Of a DNA stretch of 64,000 nucleotides, positions 12,183 through 23,829 are shown piece after piece. A model generated the notes under the pieces. The model saw nothing but the letters and a program-made list of their open reading frames with translations. It did no database searches and was not told where the DNA came from. Positions within the stretch are counted from its first letter, which is position 1. The number at the start of each line of letters is the position of its first letter. The position numbers and the translations under genes are program-made. Source of the stretch: Gracilaria domingensis (Eukaryota > Rhodophyta > Florideophyceae > Gracilariales > Gracilariaceae); assembly GCA_022539475.1 (NCBI GenBank), contig VCMS01000231.1, forward strand, positions 1-64,000, given 5' to 3'.

Positions 12183-13035
12183 TTATCTCACAAGGGATGT
12201 GTAGCTAAAACAGATGTTTAAAACCAGTCCGCCCAAATATTGCATCGTCATACTTGAGGGCTTAGCGTCACTCATAACTTGATCAGTATCAGAGTCAGAA
12301 GTGACGATCCCTTTCAACAGCTTTCGCAACGGGCTGAGGCGTCCACATTCCTCTTCAGAGAATCTGTCAATCTTGCGGCCATCTAACCACATCGTTGTTC
12401 CGGGGAAGTCGTTGCCGACGCATTCACCTCTTGGACACGCTTTAGCCTTCAAAACTTGCCCTGTGTTGAAGGAACTAACCACGACAGTGAAATAAAGTTG
12501 GTCAATATCAAGCATTACCCCAACGCTTGCTCATGCTGTACTCTCCAACACATCAAGTATCCGAACAAATAAACGGAAAGTGGAAAGTGAAGACTGAAAG
12601 CTTCTCCCCTCAATTGGACACACATATGAACGGGGTACGTTGTCAAGCCCGAGTGCCGAGCATGCAGTTGAGCTTGTATGGGCCACGAGGGTCTGACCTC
12701 TGGGCGTTGGGTCATCTGGGGCGGGAATGAACACGCTAAATGTTGGGGTGATTCCGACGGTTACATTGTTTCGCTCATCCCTGCACTTGTTGAAACCAAA
12801 TATTGGCTCAATCGTAGCCAGCACTCGTTCTGGGCCGGCACCATTGGCCTCTGCAGAACACACTTTCACGCGTGCGTCTTCAGGACGATGCATCCCGCGA
12901 GTCCATTCCACTCTTACTATGAGCAGGCACACTGCTTCATCTAGCACACGCTCTGTGGTTGACAAAAGCCCCTGTCGGATTGCTGTCGATTTCAGCAGTT
13001 CGAGAATCTTGCCCCTATAGTTCGTACTGCTCCGC
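12183..13035 (-). other. Possible decayed coding sequence (unrecognised)
   Basis: Two minus-strand open stretches of about 110 and 165 codons follow each other and look more protein-like than their surroundings (EAVCLLIVRVEWTRGMHR, TMWLDGRKIDRFSEEECG). The solo LTR sits immediately upstream, and across its empty site the frame runs into a stop, so no complete gene is visible. No family is recognised. Probably an old repeat remnant. Confidence 0.25.
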
Positions 13036-14021
13036 GATATTGTGGGGCAAACTCGGAAGAGTGAAACCCACCACACTGTCCGAAGGTCCGCTCTCGTGAG
13101 AGATGGCAGACCAGTGACAGAGCCCTCTGTACCACCGTAACTCGGTTTTAAGGCCGAAGTGGTGACTGGCTATACCTACAGAGGTGCTAGGCCACGTCCT
13201 GAGGAAACGATGAGAAATTCCAGAGATGGGACGGTATCGGCAACGATGAAACACGACCAACGACAGGTGTAGTCTCGAGAGGGAAATTAACAGAAAACAA
13301 CAGCCAAACAACACCCATACGCGACGGGTAGGGCCTCTTCAGCACTGTGCCCGGAGCGGGGCGAGATCCTCCAACGGTAATGCACGGGTTTCCGTAAACA
13401 CGGCAAAACTCTATACAGAGTTGTATCACTTCATAATGTAGTCCTATACCTCCTCGGTACGATCCTCAGGTCATGACATCAACGAAAGATGTTCCTCAAA
13501 GGTACCGAGAGGGTAGGATCACCGTAACCAGACGTGGCTATACTCGCGAGAGTAATAACCCACGTAGGCGGTTGGCGCCAGAGCCTTACTCGTGTAGAGT
13601 CCACTCAGGACAGCGCTACTCGACAAAGAGTCCACTTAGAAGTGCTCGGGTTGACTTTACAAAGGTGCTCGCGACGACGAGGTCGAGCTCTCCTAAGTAG
13701 GTCTAAACTAACTATGTACACGTGGTGCATACCCGCAGGGGTCCGTACACGTGGCTAACCCAGTGTCAGGCACCTCAGGTGCACTACCTATTGTCCCGTA
13801 ATATGCACACACACGGTGGTGTCGTACACGCGTCCACCTAGCGGTATTGGCCAGCAATGGCAATCCTGATTACAGGTAACTGTGGGAAAGCCATTCCAAA
13901 AGTAACCGCCAAAATTGGGTCCAGCTCATTACTCTTCGAGTGCATCCTCCTATACTCATCCCCTGAGTATATGAGTGGCATCATCCTGATAACCACGCAA
14001 ATTGCATTGCTCTACAGATAT
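13036..14021 (-). mobile_element. Solo LTR of the chromovirus family with GATAT target-site duplication
   Basis: A 976-bp copy of the 3' LTR in reverse orientation (LTR proper 13041-14016), flanked on both sides by the 5-bp direct repeat GATAT, the usual Ty3/gypsy target duplication size. No internal sequence remains, so this is the product of LTR-LTR recombination after a full insertion. Only scattered differences separate it from the LTR at 9258-10233, suggesting a young insertion. Confidence 0.95.
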
Positions 14022-14475
14022 TTATGATAGCGCCTGACGTGTTGCAGCGGTCAGCATAATAAATGCCGTAGCAGACTGCGCACAGTATGAAGATCAGTCT
14101 AAGTTCCATCTTTTACCTCTAGCTCCCGAGAACCGCCGCCGCCTTCGAGTCGCAACTGCATGCCAAATCTTACCACCCCCGAAATGGTTTACCATATTCT
14201 CGCCCTCCCAGCGAAAACTCGTGCAATTGAATTGAATCAGATATTCGACTGATTTTCAATCGTGAGCGGCCTCTTCTTCAGTAAACCATGACCAAAGTCA
14301 TTATGTTCTCATTGGCTTAAAATGCAATGAAGATATAACGAATTAATTGTTTTTGAAAAAATTAAGAAACATTAAAACTTTTTTCTTCACATGCTGAGAA
14401 ACAATTTAGACATCAATGACGGAAACTTTTACGTACTTGCGTCGATGCAACCACTTCTGACATCTCGCGAGCTCT
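14022..14475. other. Intergenic, between the solo LTR and the hAT relic
   Basis: AT-rich, with no recognisable coding sequence. It may contain the downstream non-coding end of the hAT element, but terminal inverted repeats could not be identified by eye. Confidence 0.35.
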
Positions 14476-16110
14476 TTATTGAAACAGGCGGCGCATAATC
14501 CCAGATTCGGGAAGTTGAGCATCGTCTTGCTCATTGTCAATGTCCGAAAAGGTCGACTCAATTATAACTTCCGCTATGGCCTTCTCGTCGTTGACTTCCT
14601 CACTGTTGATCTCAACATTTGGATCCATTTCGAAATATGATACAAAGTCTTCATTGCCTAACGGAAACCGTACTGGTGCTTCAATGTTTGACAGAGTTGT
14701 GTGCTCTAGATGGCTTGGCACTCTTTGCAGAGAGGCGGCAATGTGACGAGACCTCAGTCGGTCGTTTCGACACGGATGTTTCTCAGACTTCAGTGCCCTA
14801 TTGAAGGCAGAGAATACCATTCTTTCGAACTTAAGGGGTTCTGTCTATTACGAGACACAGTTCTTCTCCTTCCCTGAAGGCTGCAACTTCGTTCTACAAT
14901 TGATGAAGATGGACTCACATATAGAATGTGGAGCGCAAACTCTCTAAGCCACTGATTTCCGCTGAATTGCATCCAATAAACGGCAGGGTTGTTCTTGAAT
15001 GGCATCAGCACATCGCGTCTTGTAGGATTCTCTGCTTGCGCTCTCAATGACAGTCGCATGAAAATAAATTCTTCAAACAACCTGTGAACTGCATGACCAA
15101 TAACACCTGAGCTGGGGAGTTTTTGAGAGGGTGGAAACACGTCTGAGGTAACATAGAAACGTATGTGCTGCAATATGTGGTCATTAGAGCTCATATTGTC
15201 CTCATTCAAGCTTCTTATATCCAAGAAATACGAGACAGAATGTAGGAATGTGAGTAGCGGTATTTTGCGAGATTCCTCTTTCAGTCGCCCACGGAAGGTG
15301 GTCATGACTGCACTTTTTTGCTCCGCCGTACAAAATGGTGTCAGTGGCAGAGCTTGTGGCTTCTGTTCATGCTGCCTTGTTGCAGGATATACCTCAGATA
15401 TCCGGGAACTCTCATTATCACATACATGTAGATACTGACGCATAAGGCGAAATACGTAGTAAATGTCCAAGTACTTCTAGAATATTGAGTTGTCCCGCAC
15501 AGTCGCTTCAAAGTACTCTCGCCGCTGAACGTTCCTATTTCTGTACATATGCTTGTGAAAGTCTGCGCAGTCCACGAACTTCTGATTACATACTTTCCGG
15601 TAATGAAAGCCTGTAACGTCCCCTCTGAGCTTCCAAATCGACTATTTGCCATCTTCATCGGCAATATCGCTGTTCTTATTGGAACAATTCTGCCATACTG
15701 ATCTATCTCTCTGTTTCCCGTGACTTATGCACTTTTGCGCAGAGTGATGTTGAGTTGGTCTCTAAGCTGCTTGAAACGAAAATACAGCTTCGAGTGCTTC
15801 CGTAAATCAATTAACACCCCGGATACCGTAGACATTATATCTCCTATCCACTGCAGCTCACCAACATCCTGCATAACAAGATTTGCCACGTTCATTTGAT
15901 CCTGTCCAGAAATTACATGGTTTTTTCTTCCCACAATATCCTCTTGTGCCTTCATACATCAGGCCGTATTATCGCTGACGACGCTACTGATACGCCCCAT
16001 ATCCCCAAAATCCTGAAAAACAGATTGAACGATGTCTTCATAAAGGACTGCCTCGCAACTTGTAGACCCCCCAGATAATCATTTGGGTGGTATATGGACT
16101 ATCTGTGCTT
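14476..16110 (-). pseudogene. hAT-family transposase, decayed
   Basis: DNA transposase of the hAT superfamily. On the minus strand, in order: SSVVSDNTA followed by CMKA near 15980-15950, which matches the second catalytic-Asp region; NLVMQDVGELQWIGDI; the SRFGSSEGTLQAF stretch, equivalent to the usual TRW box, near 15645; and the C-terminal dimerisation domain at about 15000-14830 (WLREFALHILYVSPSSS, VERSCSLQGRRRTVSRN). The hAT dimerisation signature continues as ERMVFSAFNRALKS in a different frame from 14820, so at least one frameshift lies inside that domain; there are also stops and another shift upstream. The end is acidic (NEQDDAQLPES). N-terminal parts are not recognisable. Inactive. 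Confidence 0.78.
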
Positions 16111-18985
16111 CACAAAAGGGTTCAAGTGTCTACTATGTGGCTGTTATGGGCTAAAAACTGATGTATGCCGTATGTGTGTCGTATCTATGGCGTGCTCATG
16201 GTGGGTTTTTATGGATGGTATTCGCACACAACAGGCAGAGTGCAAGTCTCAAAAAAATACGTTTTTTCATTCCATTACATCTTCCATCATCCGAAAAAAC
16301 ACCATATCTGTTGTTCCGCTCAAGGAAGATGCTACTCCTAAAGTAAGCGAGCCTCGCAGCTTTTGGGACTTCCAGCCACTGACAGACTTCCAATTGATCC
16401 CAGCAAGAGGGTCTGCTAACATATCACGCCTTCCGATACTGGTCACGCTGCCACTAGTACTACACGTGGCGAAAGAGATATATTGTTCGAGTGGGACCGT
16501 CACGGTGAAGAAGACGGCTTTCTGTCATCGCGCCAGTAGCTCATCGCTCACGTTCTATCCAATAGTTGGTGTCAGCGGGATTTTGAACATCACGTACTCG
16601 AGATTGCCAGCCAGGTTACCTGTTGGTTCATCCAAGCGGCAAGAAATACCGATCCAGCGCCGGAAGTAATGGACCTCGTCGTCAGAGCAAATGAATGGGA
16701 GGAACTACAGAATGGCGACTGGGATATAGTAGAGAAATTTTGAGTGCCTCTCCCGCGCATGGATACACTGCGGATGACCAAAACGGTTTTGTTTCTCTCC
16801 TTGACCAGGAGAAGGAAGCGCCACCGGCACCCCTTCATTCGGCGGCAATACCAGCAAGCAATCGCAGTCTACTCCTTGAACGCCATGTGGCGAAACCGCA
16901 AGTGACAGAAGAAGGAGATGATATGGAACGGCCAGCTCCCCATCTCGACCATCTGGGCAGAAACGTCACCAAAATGGGGGCCATAGTGGGCGTCCGGCTG
17001 TCTGTGAGTCCTGGTTCAACTTCTGAGCTTCTACCGTAGCAGCAACGTGCAGCCGGTTCACGTTGCTCGGTCTGGGACCACCTTCATATAGATGGTAGCC
17101 GCCACCGCCACGACCATATTGTTCCTAATCAGCACAAGTGCTTTCCAGCTTGTTTTGCCCGAAGATGCAACGACCGTGGCCGTGAGCTACCCCACGGGTT
17201 TTTTCAGATATTATCAGGGGAGGAGCGACATTTTCGTGGACCGAGCGGTTAGCATCCGGAGATGAAGAGACTGGAGAGATGTAGTAACCTTCTGTGGGGT
17301 CTTAGTGCGGCTCTACATCCACCAATTGATCTCTCAGAAAGGGCTTCGGCGTTCAATGGAAAACACAAGGGCCTACTATATTGGGAGGGCAGACAGCGCT
17401 GCTACGACTCCACCACTCGCTATTTGGGCACGTACGGCGCTTCGGTAAGCTCAAATCGCATCACACCAGGTACATTTGTGCCCATATGTCCTAGATGACG
17501 TCTTCACGGCATTCTAACGTCATCGACAACCCTGTTGAGGATGCATGCCGTTCACTCATGTAGTGGTAAGGTGGTGAAGCAGCCCCGAGAAGCGCCACTG
17601 AGGATCATAACATCAGATTAGACAGGAACGGGGTAGTTGGCCACGAACATGATGACACCAGAGACTGAGCCGTAACGAGGACACTCCCGAGACAGTCACG
17701 AGTGGCGAGATACCAGGAAAGGCATTCCGTAGTGTGTCCAGACGTAGAAACCATTGAAGCGATAACAAAGGGTCACGGAGACAATCACGTGTCTTTCTTT
17801 TGCCCGTCTGAGTGTGATACACACGATGAGTTCGAAGAGACGTACGATAAAGACACCACGGTAGTATGGGCACCCGGCGCGAGACTGATGCAGTGCGTGT
17901 CAGGATAGTTCAGGAGACGTCGAAGTCGAAGAATTAAGACCATGAGGGAGACAACTGAGAACGATGCTTGAGCAGTACAGACGGCTGGGAGGAGACCGAT
18001 GAAGCAGTGTCACCAAATCACTTAGACGAGGCACCATGAGGAGGGCAGGGGATGAAACAACGCTAGAGAGAGCAGAACGAGATACTACAGAGTGAGGGAT
18101 CGGTGATATAAGGGATGTGTAGAGCCGTCGTGGGACAAAAGTACCAGTTGATCAGAGACAAGCAAATCAAGGAAGAATGAGAAGGCGGCGTCGTCTATTC
18201 ATTCGACGATGCGACCACGAACGTGAGCAAAGCTGAATGGCCAAGAAGACGCCATGAATTACCGGAACGGAAACAAAAGTCGTCAGGCGGAGGCAGACAA
18301 AACGAACCCACCGAGAAGGTGTATCTCGAAGAATGCTACAGGTGGATAGGTTCGGACGATCGTGCTAGACAACCGGTGCAGAAGTCTAACAAAAATTATC
18401 CACTGCACTCCCTAATACGACTGGGTTGAGCGACATGGTCACTCGAAACAACCGCGGCAAGGGGGATGCTTCGAGACAATCGCGCGGTACTGCATCATCG
18501 CATGGGGGCAGGGTGGATGATGGCGGACGCAATGATGACCGTTTGGTGAAAAGGGCGCGTTACGCCGTCCAATTTGGACGGTCACGGGGTGTGCTCGTCG
18601 GTAGAAGGAGGGTTTGCAGTGTAACACGCCCGATCAGCAGGGGTTTCCCCTGAACGAGTTCTGAAATCAAGGGCCTCAGGGCACGTGTGCGCAGTGTACC
18701 ACGTTGGTCTGCATGCGTATGCACAACCAGGGCTACTTAGTTTACTTTCATTTATTTAGAATTACTTTTCATAAGTAGTAGATTGGATACGCGACCGGGG
18801 CGGTAAAATTCAAGTGGACCTCCCGGAGGCCCACTTGCCAATAGGCGCGTGAAAGAGAAAGCGGCGCCAGGGATACAAGTTCTCCGAGGCGCCATCCTCC
18901 CACACCAAATGGTAAATTCAGTCAGCAGCGTGGCTAAAGTGATACCAGTTTGGTTCTACAGTAACCATTTGGTAAGTCAAGTCGT
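16111..18985. other. No gene recognised; one 13-bp-arm hairpin
   Basis: The part next to the hAT relic may hold its degraded N-terminus, but no motif could be confirmed. From about 16.7 to 18.7 kb the base composition is balanced and frames are short on both strands, with nothing recognisable. A near-perfect inverted repeat, CAAGTGGACCTCC / GGAGGCCCACTTG, with a one-base loop and one mismatch, lies at 18811-18837 and could be a transposon end or transcript hairpin. Confidence 0.4.
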
Positions 18986-19951
18986 CCACTATTATTTTTG
19001 CTGACCTCGAGGTTATAGTTGCCTCCCACGCACCATTTCAGGTGTATTTACTACTTCGTGGCGGTGCACTATGTGCAACTGTGGATGCTACTGATATTGA
19101 GTATCGCGTGTCTAAACCTCGCTATGGTCGAGCCCATTCCTGGGCTCCCTAGGATCATGTCGCACCGATTGCTTATTATGGTTATGATGGACATGTGCTG
19201 TTTCAAACACTGCAATTGATAAACGAAAACAAAACCATTGTCTTAAACTTTCCTCCATGCACGAACCAGGTTTTACAGCCATTCGATTTCGGTGCTTTCT
19301 GTTCTTGCCGGGCGTGCGAGCAATGAGCTTTACATCCCTTTTCAAGAACGCGATTTCTTCGAGATAATTTTGACATTGTTAAAAAAATCACGACTGCTAT
19401 CTGAGAATCTTCAGTTTTCGCAAATATAAGAAATTAGTTTCGCCATACAAACAATTGGAATTATGAAAAAAGGCTCTGTATCTGCTTCTCAAGTCGAACA
19501 AACTTTTTACTTTGAGAAGAAACAAAAAGATGACAAATTTTCTTTTTCTTCACTAGTACAAATATATTACATGAACTCCTTTTTTTTGGTTCTTGAGAGT
19601 GAGGTTGATTCAGTAGAAAACATATGTGTCTTTTGGAATAACGGTTCTCACCTGACTTTGGATCTTGTTCTTCAAGCACTGTTGAGGATTTCAAGCAGAT
19701 CGATCTGCATTGAGTCTGCTGAAACTTTCCGTCGTTTGGTGCAGTCAGCTCCGCGGCGTCAAAGGTTGTTTTCCCACCTGCGGGAAGCTCGCTTGGAACT
19801 CAGTCGTGCTGCTGCAGCACATGCTGTTCGTGATCACGCTGTAGAAGCGATAGCAATAATGCAAGGGCTCAACTACATCACGGTTGAGGAGGATAATCGC
19901 CCTTTGTGCACTGAATCGGATGTTGGGGGCCGCCGAGAAAAAAGAGATTGA
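18986..19951 (+). pseudogene. pogo-like (Tc1/mariner superfamily) DDE transposase fragment
   Basis: The catalytic region near 19160-19290 reads DGHVLFQTLQLI, VLNFPPCTN and QVLQPFDFGAF. This matches the second Asp block of pogo/CENP-B-type DDE enzymes (DGHxSH ... LPPHTTH ... QPLDVGVF). Upstream residues fit the beta strands before it. A stop and frame shifts interrupt it. The frame at 19463-19951 supplies a charged C-terminal part (FSHLREARLELSRAAAAH), comparable in place to the coiled-coil tails of the two pogo-like copies near 44-46 kb. The N-terminal helix-turn-helix part is not seen. Confidence 0.6.
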
Positions 19952-20099
19952 CAGCATGACGAACAAGAGCAAATCGGAAGAATCGTCAAGACGTCTTGAA
20001 GACAGGTAATTGTAATTCTGCAGCGAAAGTTGTAAACCCGCTTCAGAACAACAAATGAAGTTCTGAAGAAAGAACGAGACAAAATCGCTTCTTAAGGGT

Positions 20100-21275
20100 A
20101 TGAAATCTGCGGCCTCTTCGCTGACTTCTATCCGTAGAAAAAAGCCTCACCGACATTCAAAGATGAACGCTGCTTTACTAGGCTTTGAGATGCTATATTA
20201 TGACGCTGCTGTTTCTCTGCTGGACCCCATACAAACTTTTCTCCCCCCTCGCCATTTCGGGAAGACAAGAAAATACGGGCGTGTTGATTCGTTCGCTCAA
20301 TTTAATGCTTACTCTCAACACCATGGTTAACTACTTTCGTGCGGAACAGAGGAAAATTTCGTCACAGCGCTACACATCACAAAGCACGCGCTTAGAAATG
20401 TATTTATACCGGCAGTCATCGCGGTTTTAAATCGAACAACAACCACCTTCTTCCAAAGAAGCAATTCTAGTCAAGGATGGAAACCACTCCTTATCCCAAT
20501 CGAACTTCTTGGAATGGCACTATGGTGCTTTGGAAGTGAAGACACGCTCTATTGTCTGTGCCCTACATTCGTTGTACTTCCGTCATCGATGAGCGACTCG
20601 CTCAATCTTGCCCTCAATACACTATTCGAAGTTCTGCTATCTAATTACATGCGGGAAGCTCGGATCGAGTGGCTCACGTGTAGAGAGATGGAAACTTTAG
20701 ATCAACTTCTTACTCAAGCGCGACCGTTCACAGCACAATATCGCGATGGCGTGTTCGAAGTAAATGATGGAGCACGAATCGAATTTTTCATACCAGAAGA
20801 GAGCAGAGTTCGAAGTGCTCCTACAATGCGTTCACGGGCAGAGTGGAGATGGTCAACTTGTTTACGTGTAACTTCGGTGAAGACCTAGTGCACGCTGATG
20901 TAAATCATTCTTTGGAGGTTGATGACTTGCTCATGGTAACATCCGGCTTGTATTGGCCCAGAGTATTGGCAAAAATGACACCAACAACACACAGAGTTCT
21001 ATGATATTCAGATTTCTCCAACACTTTAAGTGCAAGTAATGATAGGCTCGAAAGAGCGTGCGAGGTCAATGAGACCTACATTCCGAAGTCTCCAGAAGTA
21101 GATGTGGTTGACATGATTCTACATAGAACATATCCGTCAAGGAGACAGAGTGTTGAATGGGGACTTCGTGCTCTACAAGCTCCGATCCGTCGTCTTTCCA
21201 AAAAGTTCCCCACTGATTCCTAGAGGCGGCTCGGCATTGTCCCAATATGTGCCCACCTGATGAAAGTTAAAACTT
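20100..21275 (+). pseudogene. PIF/Harbinger-like transposase, left copy (decayed)
   Basis: DDE transposase of the PIF/Harbinger superfamily. Readable parts in order: ICGLFADFYP near 20105; ELLGMALWCFGSEDTLYCL near 20510, equivalent to the usual LRWLAGG region; REARIEWLTCREM; GVFEVNDGARIEFFIPEES near 20740, equivalent to the GxxDGxxIxIxxP first-Asp block; and NETYIPKSP then RQSVEWGLRALQAPIRRL near 21145, the third catalytic block where R..vEw.fg..k..f.rL is typical. Several frame changes and stops separate these pieces. A homologous copy runs the other way at 23830-24990. The gene ends tail-to-tail with a Myb-like second gene, the classic two-gene layout of this superfamily. Confidence 0.75.
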
Positions 21276-21278
21276 GAA

Positions 21279-22090
21279 CTATAGGTCATAATCAAATCCG
21301 GACTGTTTATCAAACATAGAAAGTGACAATCCTTGGCCAAAATGAGGGAGCGGATATGCGTTGTTTCTCTCTGATGGATCCGGTTGCGTACAAAGTTGAG
21401 TATATGTCAATGATTTCGTGGTTCTATTATACGTTGCCACGAAAGATGATGCAGTTCTAAACATAGCATGCAATTCTTCACCAACAACTTGGCGAAGTTC
21501 GCTGCTCATGCTTCTTTCATGGAATTTTTTAATTCTCTCAGTAACGGACACCAAAATGGACGACATCGTTTCCATAGAGAACAACATCCAGTTCGAGCCG
21601 AAGCTCAAGAGATAGTTCTAATGGAATTCTCCCCCTCTTTTTCGACGGCTGAACAGGTGGGGGCGAATACTTTTCTCTTCTCCTACTTTGTCGTCTTTTT
21701 CGCGTTCTGTTGTTGGAGTTTTGCCTACTTCAATAACCCTGTGCTGACGATTCGTCTTTTTATTGTCCTCTTCGGCGATCCTCTTGTGTTAGGTTAATGT
21801 TCTTGTGTTGATGACCCAACGCTTTCGTTAACGTTTTCAGCTGGATATCGCGGTATATTATTTTCCTTCTACGCACCTCTGGGTGGATTGCAGGGTCCTC
21901 TATCTTTTCGAGTACGTACGCTAGTTTGTCAAATTTCTCTTTGAAGCTGTCGTCGCTTCGAATAGATCGCTCGTCGTGCTCCACCCACGTGTTAAAATCA
22001 AGCTGGACTAACTTGCAATCTTCAGCAGAACTGGATTCGATCTGGGCAACAACGTCCAACGCTTTTGCTCTTACATCACCTGTAACGCAG
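21279..22090 (-). pseudogene. Myb/SANT-like second gene of the Harbinger element, left copy
   Basis: PIF/Harbinger elements carry a Myb-like DNA-binding protein that partners the transposase. Here the N-terminal domain (22059-21760) reads DVVAQIESSSAEDCKLVQL, then NTWVEHDERS, then FKEKFDKLAYV and HPEVRRRKIIYRDIQ. This is the SANT-like domain pattern of DUF6818-type proteins. The C-terminal segment (21608-21279, helical, METMSSILVSVTERIKKF) is in another frame. It aligns along its length with the right copy at 22905-23804, which shows that both are the same gene. Broken by at least one frameshift. Confidence 0.65.
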
Positions 22091-22904
22091 AAAATCTTTG
22101 ATTATGCACCTACCACACTTCATGATTTTTGGTTTTGTTCTTCATAACAACGACGAACTTTTCGATTCCTCATATATATCTAATACTGTTCATAAAAGAC
22201 TGTCAACGGCCTGACCGCTAAAGCCCAGACAAAGCTGTTTTACTTTAGTTAAACAGCAGAGATCAAGGTCAGTAGAGTTCAACAGAGAGCTGGCAGACAG
22301 CGGTATCTGTGAGCTCCGTAGAGCATATTATTGGATGACACTCTCGAAATGTGCCCGGATGAAAGAGGAAAGATGAATTTGAGTAATTTCTTTATTGTAA
22401 AGTAAATAAGCGCTTGGGAGCAAAGAGATGCTTTCTCTTAAACTACATTTACAGCGTGAATTGATTGTACAAAGAATTTCTTCGACTGCTTAGACGTTTA
22501 CACGACAATTTGTCACTATAGCTTTTCTAGGCATACTCTATTGGGGTCTGCCGTCAAAAGCTATTGTGACAAAGCGACAAAGGCACAACCTAAAAGAACC
22601 CAGCAAAGCTACAAACTACGTACACTACAGTTTACAATATACCGCAATAAAGACTGACCACGATGCACGGAAAGGGCACAGACGTTTCCTTTGAAACTTA
22701 GAATGGAGTTTGCTTTTCGTCTTTTCAAAGCGCTACCATCACATGAACAACCAGTTCTATATTTCCTTTGTCTTACTACCGACGTTTCGCAGATTAGCGT
22801 ACCTTTGAAGAGATGTAAAACATCAACGCTAGCTACAAATGCGAATCGCAAAGACTGGGACAGGATTGCACCCACTCTCACCAGCAGGATCACGCAACTG
22901 CTGG
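22091..22904. other. Spacer between the two inverted Harbinger copies
   Basis: The centre of symmetry of the two Harbinger-like arms lies near 22.5 kb. The outer parts of this spacer still resemble each other in inverted orientation next to the Myb-like genes. The middle shows nothing recognisable. Confidence 0.45.
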
Positions 22905-23804
22905 CAGGAGGACATAGAATTTCTCTTGAACGTTGTGGCTCACATTGAACCAACTTCAGATGATGATTGGAAGTTAGTGCAGAACGATTTCCATACGTAG
23001 GCAGAGCGCGACGAACGACCTATTAGAAGCGACGAAAGCTTTAAAGACAAGTTTTACCAGCTTGCGTATGTACGCAAGAAGACCCTACAGCTTACAATCT
23101 ACACACAGATACGTAGAACAAAGATAATATACCGCGATATCCAGTCGAAAACGTTAGCAAAAGCGTTAGGAAAGCCAGAAGAAAATTTGAACCAGACAGA
23201 AGAAGACCAGGACAAGGCGAAGAGTCAGAACCGGGTAATTGGAATGCGCAAAACTTCTACAGCAGCACAGAAAGCCCAAGACAAAGTAGAAGAAATAAGA
23301 GCTCGTTCGCCAGCACCAGACCAGCCGCTCGCAAAGAAGAGGAGAATTCAGCTAGACGTGTCTCTTGAGCGCTGCCTGCAACTAGATGTCGTTCGGCACA
23401 TGGAAACGATGACGACAAGTTTCATACCCGTTGCTAAAAGCATAATGAAGTCCCTGGAAGGAGGCATAAACAAGGAAGTTTGCGAGATTGTTCGTGATAA
23501 ATTCCATTCCAAGCTCACGTTTGCACACGTTCGCTCCCGAGAAGGCCTCATGGATCCAGGCAATCTCGCACATTCGCTCCGCTCCGCACGGGACCGGAGC
23601 CACAAGAACGAAACGACGCAAATCCGCTCGCCGCGTTTGGACAAGGTCGTTCACCTAATACTTCTGAAAATTAATCCGGATCTGATTATGGCCAATAGTT
23701 CGAGTTCTATAGTTCAGGAAATGAGCATAGACTGCGATTATTCGGAGCAGCTGCAAAACATCAGTGTGGAGTTTCTTCGAAAGACGAAGGAACCAAGCTC
23801 GTAA
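22905..23804 (+). pseudogene. Myb/SANT-like second gene of the Harbinger element, right copy
   Basis: Counterpart of the minus-strand Myb-like gene at 21.3-22.1 kb. The SANT-like part, NVVAHIEPTSDDDWKLVQNDF, TKIIYRDIQSKTLAKALG and so on, starts near 22930 and contains an in-frame stop after NDFHT. From 23187 the frame is open for 205 codons: a basic linker with PDQPLAKKRRIQLDV, which looks like a nuclear localisation signal, then a helical domain (METMTTSFIPVAKSIMKSLE). Length and order match the left copy, and the last codons end at the 3' edge of the convergent transposase. Confidence 0.65.
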
Positions 23805-23829
23805 AGCGCGAACGACATATTGAGCAGTC

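Noticed and set aside
12531-13076. A 181-codon minus-strand frame crossing into the solo LTR
   Set aside because: Its first residues come from the LTR, and across the reconstructed empty target site of the solo LTR the frame meets a stop. Kept only as an unrecognised possible relic.
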